Shown here one piece after another: positions 24,401 through 36,400 of a stretch of 64,000 nucleotides of DNA (its first letter is position 1; every line of letters begins with the position of its first letter). This stretch comes from Owenia fusiformis. Taxonomy: Eukaryota; Annelida; Polychaeta; Sabellida; Oweniidae. The notes under the pieces were generated by a model. The model was given only the letters and a program-made list of their open reading frames with translations. It was not told the origin of the DNA and ran no database searches. The stretch spans positions 57,863,885 to 57,927,884 of the forward strand of contig CAIIXF020000001.1 in the NCBI GenBank assembly GCA_903813345.2. The letters run 5' to 3'. The translations under genes and the position numbers were made by a program.

Positions 24401-27400
24401 AAATTCCTATCAGTGACACCTATAGTTAAATAGTTGTGTGCAAACATGCAAATGTGACTAATAAAGTGAAGCAATTATAAGTAAAATACAAAACTTGCAT
24501 TTATATGTTCCCTCAGCAGTCATAGTGAAGCTTTCTTTTCAAGAGCAAAATCGAAAATATGAAAACACAAATCACTGAAAGTAATTACACTGGCCTAAAA
24601 ATCAATAGAATATTTCTTGCAATCAAATACATATACAGGGTGATCAATAAATAAGGTAAAAGTATCTGGCATTCCTTCAGATTTTACCCAATCCTCATAA
24701 AATTTGCACAGAATAATGTTCAAACATTATTGAATTGATATAATAATTTACAGATCAAAGTGATGTGATTGGTTGAAGTTATGGTTGCCATAGCAACAAA
24801 AAGCATGAAGACCAGGGGCAACTATCAAAAAAACTATTTTTTCAGTCGAAACACTTTTGATAATATATTTCAAATCACAATTAAAATGGAATATCATATT
24901 CTTATTTCATACTTCATAACTGCTACTAATAGTCCTTTGTTTTTAACATATAGATCATGTCTTCTGCTCCAGTCTTTGAACATCTTTTTAAACCCATTTT
25001 AACATAGACTGCAAAAGACAGCTGACTTTAAGTCATCCCATGAGAAACTCTCTCAACTCCCTCTTCAGCTCACCGGCATGAAGGTAAGATCATAAGGGGA
25101 CAAGTCAGGAGAGAATAGTACATGATCTAACTGTGGGAAACCCAGTGCTTCAATGGTTTGTACCATGAGAATAGCATTGTGAGACGGAGCATTACCCCAG
25201 TGCAATGTGAAACGTTTTGCAGGCCCCTTAGCTTCTTCCTCTTTGATCTCATCAAATCTCCTCTGTGGGTATTGTTTTTTATCATTGACCTCAGTGTCAT
25301 AGACTTTCAATGACCACATCAGTTTTCATTATATGTTTATCTTTTCCGTGACATCAAACATCAAATTTGCGAGAAAATATGTAATAATGGAAACAAAGTA
25401 TTAAAACAATAAATACTGGCACCCACGTTTACTTCTTTTCAGTTTGAAAAGGATATGCTTTTTACCAATTTTTGTTCAAATTGGTAGCAATGAAATTGCC
25501 CCGGGTACCCCCGACTCTAGTTGCCATAGTAACTATAATATTAACCATTCAGATGGAAGAAGTTATATATTTATATGTTTTAATTTCGAATAGTACAAGG
25601 TATATTCTGACCAAATTTCAGGATGTTTGTACCAATATTCACAAAATGCCAGATACTTTTACTTTATTTATTGATCACCCTGTACATATCATCGTTGTCT
25701 CACATTTATTAATGGTATTCTATTTTATTTGAGGGACACTGGAATGTTAATGCTAATTTAGCTATTTTCATATTATTACACCACATGAATGACCCAAAAA
25801 CTGAAAATTGCTTTAGAAATACTTGATATATTTGGTAAAGTTGATGTACATATTGGGAAACATGTTATGTTGCATGTTACAATACATGTTGCAATACATG
25901 ATGCATGTTAAGATACTCGGCTGTGTTACTTAAATATCTGTACTCTGAATAATTAACAAGATGAGTCCTCATTATCTATTTGCCAGTGAATCACTAATCA
26001 ATGAACTGGTTCACATTCCTCCATACATTCAGCAATCAACTCCCGTAATTACAAGTACATGTAGTAATGAATAGGCAAATGAAGTGAAACGTTTTATAAT
26101 AGTATAAACTATATAGTAATACAGTAAAACCTGTTTAATTTGAAAGTGATCTTGTTCATTTTCATGAACATGTGTTTTAATTGAATCAGAAGAAGGACTT
26201 TCGTGGCCATTTTGTTCTTCATGAATTGCGAGATATTAGTTTCTGTTTTAATACATCAATCATTTTACCAAAATCTATTTTAATTCTGACTCTGACATCT
26301 TGAAGATCTAATAACATACCAATATCAATGATTTGTTGATTATTGCAAATGTGATCATGAAGTACTCATTCAGATTTCTCAAATGTTCATTGATTGGCTA
26401 TAAATAATGTTGATTGGTTCTGACCCTTTGCCAACCAAATCCCCGCAGTATTTCTTACTCATGGAACATTTTCGACTAATAGAAACATAATTCCCAAGTC
26501 AGATTTCTATTGTAACATTTAACATCAAACGTAAATAAATCTCTCAGATTATTATTAAATATACATTTTGTCCCGGTGGTATTCAATCATAATCTGTTGA
26601 ATTATGTTGAAAGTTTAAGTAAGGAAACACAAGTTTAATTCCATGGCTGCAATTCTCATTATTTAATGATCAATATTTACCCTGAGATCTAGCTACTAAC
26701 TACCCTTGCATTTTATAGGCTTTGCTCTTAAAATAGAGCTTCGTCTCCATTTTTCTCTGAACATACCTAGCAAATCAGAATTTATAGTTGAAACACAAAC
26801 AAACTTCTTATGGTCATTTCCTCTGACGTCATGGCATAGTTCGCTGATTTGTTAAGAAAATGACAGTGTGGTAGGTTTGAAATTATTTATGCCCCAGGCT
26901 GTCATGGGCACCAGTCATGGGGATGGGGTTGCTAAAGGGTAATATAGTCTATATTAGCTAGAAGGTAGTTTATAACTAGACTCTGCGCTCAGGGTAGTAA
27001 CTTACATTGAATTCTATACTAAGAGCCCCTGCATTGTATCTTTGTGGAATGTTTGACATGGATATTTCTATGTTCTATAGACACGAAACACGTCTGTTCA
27101 TCTTTTTATACCCCATTGTTTGTGTGTTTAAGGTCCTACAGAATCTAGGCAAAGCAGACAGAACTACAGATGATGTGTTTGATGAAAATGTTACAAACTT
27201 CAACAGACAACAGGTATGTATGTCTTAGATCATAGTGTGTCATAAGCCTTTGCATATTATCTATAGTGACCATATAATTATGCTACTAGATGCTGAAATG
27301 TTAGACATTTCCATGAAGTTAAATCGAAATAGCTGAATAGCTAGAAATTGGCGATCATTTTCAGTTTTTTAATATTTTGCCTCATTTTATTTCAGGCCTC

Positions 27401-30400
27401 AGCGCAAAGACTTCAAAAGGAGTTGAAAACATATTTAGTTTGTGTCAAAGGTATGTTTTGCTTTTATTTTTAATACATACATGATGTATACATGTGCATT
27501 CAATGCTTTAAATACAGCAATGTAAGTTTCAGAGAATGTTGAGAAGTGTTTCACAATTGCAGACACCTTATAAGGCTTTAGAATTTCCAGGGAAAGGCAT
27601 ATACTCGGTTAATAAGGGCCCTTCTGGATACCTAATGCATAGTTTTCTAACAAATTCAGTTCAGTATTACCCTCTTTAATAGTTTGTAATATTTCATTCA
27701 CTTATTTTCATTTCACTCTCAGGTAGAGCTATATATCATATTATTAATTAATGAAACTACCACAATGTGCCTTAATAAATAAGAATACATTTACATACAT
27801 ATGGGAAACATGATTTATAACTATTGGAATATACTTCTAACAAGCCCATAGGAAATTCTGAGTGTACTTATGGAAACCAAAAGTCTATTGATGAATTCCT
27901 AAAACACACATTCACAATTCATAGTTCAAGGGATGTTAAAATACCTTTCAATATCGTTACAATCAGGAACTTACAGGTTTCTGCAATTATTCAATATTAT
28001 GAAATACTGAATTGAAATAACTTTGTGTCACTGGAATTACAGAATCCAGACTCCAAAAGGGTTAACAATTTCAATTTACATTGATTATTTTTGTAAAGAT
28101 TATAATGTTGAAGTGCTTTGTATGCTCAAAATAATGATCTAAGCTTGTTTACATTTTTGATACAATGTTTATTGAGGGTAGTGTGAAACTTAACTTCTCA
28201 GGTTAACAAGGCTTTTATGAGCTACCACCATTGTATTTGCTAAAAATATCAAACATAAAGTTTAAACATGTGAATGAAAAGTGAGTTGGCAATGTACGTA
28301 TGTATTTTGTGCATTATGCATGATGTGTATATATTATACATGCAGCTATTGTATGCAGTTTACATTTGGGATTTGAATATATACTGTAGTCGAAAAGAAA
28401 TCTTGACTTCCGTACCTTGAACTTAGCGTGATAAAATTTTGGATGAAAATATGTAGGTGCCTGTACATTCTACGCCACATATAGTATGTTTAGCTTTTAT
28501 GATGAATGTATATAGTAAAATCGCAAGTTGACATTGGTATCTCACAGTTCAAAGTCTCTGTCCATTTAAGTGTCAGTTTTTATTACAACTTGGACTGGTC
28601 AGTTTCATACCTCTATCTTAGTAGTATCTTTGTATACTTTAATATGAAGATACCAAAATGAATTTTAAGGACATCCTTCCAAAGAATGAAAACTTAAAAA
28701 ATAAAGAACGATCAATTCTCATTTATGTAGTTGTCATACCCTCTTAACCTCGTTCACTAAGAGTTTCAACATTGTTCTAAGAGTTATTTTTCATATACAA
28801 GTCATGTTTAAGTATTTTCATTCTACCTTGATTGAAAAGCGTTTACATATAATCAGTTCAAGACTGAAGAGTCTATAAATACTGAGTTTGTTTGCTGATT
28901 CCTAATATAGCCGAGTCTAATAAAGTCATGTTCACTTTTGAATTCATGCTTTGTGAATCTATTCATTTTTGACAAAAAATTCAAACACGTCACCCATTTG
29001 AAAACTGTTTTATGTAAGTATGTACATAAAACAGGTATGCATATTAAAGTATAGATGTGAAGAACTAAATACCTTTACATGGTTTAACCTAGCTAGCAAA
29101 AGGAACCATTTATAGTAAATGTCAGTATAAAGCCTCTTGATTTATGGACGCAGGAAGGTTAAAAGGTCTTCTAAGTTTAAAAACATCATTTAAGGGTACA
29201 AAAGAATAGTAAATGTCCAGTAGAATGAAATAAAATTGTCTTGCCTCCTACATTGCAAAAAATGGCCTGCATTTCTATTATGGTAGATTCAGAAAAAAGA
29301 AGTGTCATAATACGACCAGAGGATTATTGCTTTCATACATATAAAGGGTTTGCTTAATGTTTTTTCATCATTCAGTGATTCAGTTCATTTCTCAATGAAA
29401 GTGCCAATGCCAAAATGAAAAAATATTTGTTTTATTTTTCAAGAAAATGCAAAAGTCAAGTGTATTGATTATGCAGCTGTACGTGTCTTTGTACCCTAAC
29501 AATTGGAGTAAAATTAGAAAAAGTAAGACTCACTACATGTCCAAGAGAAATAACCTATGGAACCAATACATTAAGAAACATCCCAACTGTCTGATATGAA
29601 GAGGATAAAGAGCACAGTCAGTGTAATTCTTGCAGTTAATCCCACTTGTGTATAACTTGGCATGCTTATTTCATTATTTCATTATTCATGTAACAAAGAA
29701 CTCCAGAGGCCAGAATAACTTGATAAATATTTCAGGAGAATCGTCAACATGGTTTTTATTATCTCATAGTTCGAGAGTTGCACTTGGTCCATGAAGCATT
29801 ATATGCTGTCATTTCTAAAATAGGGATGGGGTAATGGGGCCCATACTCGTTTCCCAGTTTGATTTTCATATCATACCTTGGAAATCCAAGATGAATGGGG
29901 CCCGCTAAAGTCTTAATATACATCTTATTGTTTACCTTATCTAGTAGAACCACACCCCCCATTATAAAGCTAGATGACATTCTTAGATGGATTAACCCCT
30001 ATAAGATAAGCAGAAATTGATGATCTCTGTGAACAAGGTGAATTGTAATGTTATGAGATAGTAGCAGATAGAGTGTGAAATATAAGTGTAGATACGAGAT
30101 AAAGTAAATGTCAACATAATGCTACTGTTTATTTTTATATACTTCAACATAGTAGCTACATGACTAACCAATTTCATTTTCATTTAGAGTAATAGATATT
30201 TGCTTTTGTAATAATACTCAAAGGAAAACAGAACAGGCATTAGAACAAGGTCAATGTTGAATGTAATTCTCGGGAGAGAAATGTTTGATATTTAATGATG
30301 TCATGAATAACTGCGGCAGCTTTAGGAATTTTTGTACAAATGTATTTCCTTGAACTGGGTATGACTGTACCCCGTTCCCTTCCTAGAAGTAAGCAGGGGG

Positions 30401-33400
30401 GGGGGTAAATTGAGTGAGCAGGGGGGAGTGCCATGCAATTAGATTCTGGGGAGAACCCAGTATATATTTTCTTTTCTTACCTAACAGTTCTATTAGACAG
30501 TGTCATCTTCAGCCTAAAGCTTCTTTAACTCTGGAAGGTGTGATTTGCAATCTAGCAATTATTCATTCTATATTCAATGAACATAATAATAAAAATCACC
30601 GTTCCTATGGCTTTTGACACTTCTCTCATGTTAATGTAAATTGAGTTAAACATCAAACATGAAAGTGTGAACAGATAATATGAATGTCATTGATAATTCA
30701 ATATATATGTACTTTTAACTGCTCTAGCTCATAATATTTTACTTATTAGTTCTCAAAAGAGAGCTTCGTCTTCACTCTTTCAAACTAAAATAAACCTGTG
30801 AACTCACCGCGCCAATCAGTGTTCGTCGGCCAAATTTGACCGACGTTCTATATATGGTCATTCCTTCTGACGTCATCGTTGAGCCCGGATTTGACCAATG
30901 ACATGCGCATAGAACGCATTTGGCGTATATTTCTTCAAGCTCGCTGATTGGTGTTAGAAAGGTCAGCGCGTAGGTAAAAAGTGATTTATTACCCAAACTG
31001 TCACCGGTACCCGTCGTGGGGGCAGGGCTACTTAACTGTAATATGGTCTCTACTAGGCAGAGTGTAGTTTAACTAGACTCTGCACGCAGGGTATAATAAA
31101 GTTAATGCTGATTAAAAAAGTTCATAAAAGGGAGAGGGGGAGGGGGAGTAAGGAACATACTCCCCATGAGCAATCAATGACTCAAGAACATCATTTGGCA
31201 ACCATATAGAGCAAGATAATTGTAGAACAGTACATACATATATTGAAATTGTTGGCAGAGGTTCATGTGTAATCAACATACTTCAGCTTTTATCATCAAT
31301 CAGTAGCAATCAAGTAAAAATAACTTTGGCATTGATATAGATCAGTGAGATGCAATCACATACTCATGAATTTGCTCAATTCTTTTAGTCAATTTAATAT
31401 GTTACCTTTAATAAAGAGTATGTCTGATTTTCTTTTACTTATTCACACAGTGAGTGAATGTCTGCATCAATATACAGAGTCAGGAAAACAAATTATGAAT
31501 TTCCTTGATTTTGGAAAATTTTTGGGAATCTGCATAAGACTGGCTGCATGAGAAATGTGCTGATGACAATGCACAATGCCAAAACATGTCATCATACAAT
31601 TCCACAAGGCAGTGAGGAGCAACATGAAATTGTCAGTGTTTTCTTACTGTTATTTGTAAAACACTCCTACATGTACAGGGTGATACAAAAATACAACCCT
31701 CTAATTTTAGAACAGCTTTCTCATTTATGATAAAATCTACATGTACATGAATATTCTTGTATAGATAGATTGTGAATGCAGAAAATCGGTGGTGTACTTA
31801 CTTCAACATCATCGATGACTTTGGAATGTAGAGAAATAATACCTCCATGTTGATAGTTATTCAAAAATAAAGTGTTGGATTTTTTGTTTCACCCTGTACA
31901 AAGTGTGTCTTGTAGAAATATGACACTATCAGTAAAGATGCTGTTGAGTCTTGTTGCACAGTCACTGAGATAAGCCCCACCTAAGCAAATACCACATTTA
32001 TCTCATAGAGAATTTTTTTTACAGTGTCATGGTTACAATTGTTGAATTCAGAGCTGAGTAAAAATGAGATGAATTATCTAAAATTGAATAATTATTCATG
32101 CATTCGAGTACATGTAGAAATATTCATGAACATAAAGCACATATGGAAATTAGAAAGGCTTGATAAATGATTATACAAAGCAGAGGCGTAGCTAGCCCAT
32201 TTTGCGAGTGTACGCCCGTATGATTTCCCGGTTTTATCAAAATTAACAAAACGATGGTTCCATAAAATAGGAAGATCCCGGGTGTTCAGAAGATAGGGGA
32301 CACACTAAACACTCTTAAGCTTAATTCAATGAAGGAAATATGTATTGTTTGATCATTTTGACATAGCTTTTTAAAGGTATTGAATTAACTGTATTAACAA
32401 ATAATATTCGGGAAACAAAATAGACAGATTCTATATAATCATGCCATCGGCGATCGAAGCCGTCTATCAAGGCGATTTTATTTTTTAGGCTACCTAAAAC
32501 TGTATGTATGAGGCTCATTGTTTTAAGCTTTTGTGGTCATTCTCCATGAAATATTATTATTTTTTCTTTGTTTGTTTTTATCTAGCTCACAAGATGATTA
32601 ACAATAAAAGAACAGTTACACGACCGTCTCAACTCCATTTCGGATCTTAACAATCTGTACGTGATTCTATAGAATAAATTTTATCTTTCTGTTTTTTGCA
32701 TTTGCGAACATGTCAATAACAGTATCAATGTTTATATCCTGTTCCCTATGGATATGTATCATGGGCAAGGAAGAAAGTCTTTCCTCGTTCATTGTGGAAC
32801 GCAAGTATGACTTAATGCGTTTCAAACTGCTAAAGCTTCGTTCAGCCACGCAAGTGGATACTGGCAATGTTAGCAGCTGGACCAAACACGTGTAGACATC
32901 TTCATAGATCTCCTATCGATTTCTATCTCTTGGTTAAATATTTATTTTTCATCACAATTAATCAGGTAAATTTTATTTTTCCTTAAAATTTGAGAGTACG
33001 CCTGGGCGTACTTGGCGTACACGTAGCTACGCCACTGCAAAGTACACTTCTACATAGTCCTATACATGAACCTTATTTTGGATCACATAATTTAAAAATT
33101 ATCTTCTGGATCATTAGACCCATTATTAGTATTATTCAGGTTATAAAAAGTACATGTGTGGTATAGTCTGTCTCAGTGTTTTAGGAAAAGCTTGCATGCA
33201 GTAAAACTATTAAACCTTCAAGCATATTTATTTAACCTTGAAATGATAGATTTATGTACATTTTGGCTTATGTAGGATTCTATCACTGTCAACAGTCGGG
33301 ACCTTTTAAGAAGTAATGCGTTCATGATCTCTTACCTCTGCTTTATCATTTTAGCCTATTTGGGAAGACAAAAAATATTTTGTATTCTGAAGGATGATAG

Positions 33401-36400
33401 CTCAAGGAAATTGAGTTGCGATAGAAGAAAATATTCCAGTTGATTGTTAACGATTAGCCCCCTCCCTTAGTAGCTGATGATTTTCCCAAATATATATAAG
33501 TGATTGTGGAAAAATTGTTTCTTTCACATAGTACAAACAAGAGTGACCTAAATCTCCCATCATATCTTGTTCAATAACTTCTTGTTGATCAAATTTCTTT
33601 CATGGACAATGCCCAGAAGAAAGTGAGTTGGAAAGATTACAAGGAAATATAATTAAACAAATTGTTTTCTCATATATTTCTGGACATATGCCATGCATAC
33701 TTGTTGTTATATTGTAAAAATTCCAATGTAAGTCTAGTGTGATCATAAAAATTATATTGAGCTGCAGGGGGCTCCAATCAATAGACAAGATCATAATTGA
33801 CCATCACTTGATCTTTGCTACCCTTTTCAGTTCTTTAACAATCTTATTACTTATTACTGACACTCAGAGGAGGTCTTCATTTCCTATCACATAAACAATT
33901 CGACAACAAGGCTTTGTTTTCCTGTTCAAAGTTGTAAGATGTAAACTTTCACATCTTTTATATCATGTATTCCTAGAGATATCATTTATATTATATCATG
34001 TATTCCTATAGATATCATTTATATAAGTTATTGGGAATATCCCTAGGAAATTGGTCCCTCAAGTATGATTTGTAAGTCTTAGATATCACCATGGTGACAT
34101 GATTCACATGTTCTCAATTAACTCATTTCAACATTGTCATTCTTTATGAATCTCGTGAGATTTTTCAATTCCTTTCTCTTGCATTAGGTTTACATTAAAT
34201 GCATCAGAAAATAAGTATCCTTATATTTTCATCTTTGGTAGTTAAATATTTTTTTTGTGACTTATGATCATTTTATGAGCATCATTTAAAAAATGTCCAA
34301 ACATGTTTTTTTTCAGAGAAAAAGTATTTTTTTAAGTCAAGTTTTTTCTAGACATAGACTTTGTCTCAAGAATAAATTCCAAGAAATATCAATATCAGTC
34401 ACGTATTGAGGTCCCACTGAGAGCAGGCAACAAGAGACAATATTTGATTTAGTTGTCTCATCTTTTTAATTGAGTTACCTGATTCTATATTACATCTGTG
34501 ATTACATCTATGATAACACAGACCATGTCAAAATAAATGGAAACAGCAGAACTGGTTATTCTATCCACATCTGTAATTACTGAAAGTGTTCATAAAGCTG
34601 GGTTCTTCCCCTTGAACTATGGGTGGTCACAAGGAAACAGAGGGGGGTATTTCAATGGTAATGTGAAGTTTATATGATGCATTCATACCTAACATGGTTT
34701 TGATTTATGTATAGGGGTGGATATGTCACATGTAACTTCCAATTAGTGTCTAGTTCTGTCACAAACACATGGCAACTTCACTTATCTCTCCCTGCAACAT
34801 ACTGAGGGACAAACAAGAACATAATTGTTGTTGACCTTTCCAGGGGTTTTGATTGTTGACCTTTCCAGGGGTTTTGATTGTTGACCTCCCATGGGTTTTG
34901 ATTGTTGACCTCCCATGGGTTTTGATTGTTTACCTCCCCATAGATTTTGATTGTTGACCTCCCATGGGTTTTGATTGTTGACCTCCCCATGGGTTTTGAT
35001 TGTTGACCTCCCCATGGGTTTTGATTGTTGACCTTCCCATGGGTTTTGATTGTTGACCTGCCCATGGGTTTTGATTGTTTACCTCCCCATAGGTTTTGAT
35101 TGTTGACCTCCCATGGGTTTTGATTGTTGACCTCCCCATGGGTTTTGATTGTTGACATCCCCATAGGTTTTCATTGTTGACATCCCCATAGGTTTTCATT
35201 GTTTACCTTTCCAGGGGTAGACAGGAGTTATTGTTAGTACCTCAGTGTAAATACTCGCATCTGATTGGTCAATTAGCGGTCAACATTTTTGCCTGTACCT
35301 CACCTGTGCATCATGGGATATCATATTATTGACCGCGTATGTTACTGTACTACACTTGCGAATTATGGGAAATATGACGTCATAGTGTTTACAGAAAAAA
35401 CATGGGAGACGGATATTTTGTAAACGTTGATGAAAGTGATATTTTGACTTTGCTAGACGACGAGTATAGCAAAAATACAAATACAAACATAGTGAGTTCG
35501 CAGTTATGTGCCGAAAACAGAGAGTCTAGCTAACACTGTCTTCAGATTTTCTTAAAAAATTATTGCTGGCGTGGTTCGAAGAAAAGATTGTGAAATGAAG
35601 CCATGATTGATGACTGTCGTCTATATGTGTATTATTAGTTTCTTCAGACTAACAAAACAATTGTAGACCTCTCCATTCGTTCAACCGTCAAAATCATATA
35701 CCTCGACTGTAAACCTTGAAACTACTGTTGACCTCGACCTTCGGTCTCTGTCAACAGTAGTTTCTCGGTTTACAGTCTCGGTATACAATTTTGCCGGTTG
35801 ACCTCTGAAGAGGTCAACAATTGTATATTGTACACCTTTGTTTAAATCTAAAAATTGATCACATAGTGTGATTTACTGTAATTAATACTAATTATAGAAT
35901 ACTAAAGTATAGGGCAAAAGTGAAATGGTAAAGCTTAACAATTTTGTTTTATTTTGTAAAAACATCTTTGTTATATTTATTACATTTACACATTCATTAC
36001 ATGTTCTGTATATGTATGACATCAAACCAGTTTGTCATGTGAGGTGTAAAGTATATAACAGGTACAAGTTCATGTAATATGTTTTAATATTTTATTATGT
36101 GTGATTTAATAGCCTTGGGGAATACACCAATGACATTAATTAATGTCAGGCAATTGATTGCTGTTTAATATAAAATACAGTAATATGGGTCATATTGACC
36201 GAATACAAAGATGCTCATTAAAATTCCTCAGTAAAATGAATATCATGGTAAATGATTTTTTACAAATTATTCAACCAATTTTTTTAAATCTAGAAATAGC
36301 TGGAAATATACCATTGAGTTAATAGGATGTGTTTCTGGAACTATGGCTAGAAACTAATAATGCCATATTTAGAAGTACCCTACTACATGTATGTATTTTC

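Larger units (their letters stand above)
21472..27132 (+). other. Amphiphysin intron 1
   Basis: 5.7 kb. It holds the hairpin repeat copy 2 (23606), the mariner relic (24634-25684) and a dispersed CRE-bearing repeat (26725-27003) ending about 130 bp before exon 2. A piece of the ACAGTAAAACCTG family lies at about 26122. No other coding exon is recognised. Confidence 0.7.

Noticed and set aside
25472-25732. 86-codon plus-strand frame inside the mariner relic
   Set aside because: Opposite strand to the recognised transposase remnant and runs through the right inverted repeat.
34778-35199. Overlapping minus-strand frames of 77-128 codons with [15 protein letters not shown]-type repeats
   Set aside because: They are translations of the 25/26 bp minisatellite. 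Several frames are open at once and the 25/26 alternation breaks each frame, so no protein is selected.
35280-35486. 68-codon minus frame over the promoter-like block
   Set aside because: No domain; overlaps CRE and CCAAT words and the better plus-strand mini-ORF.
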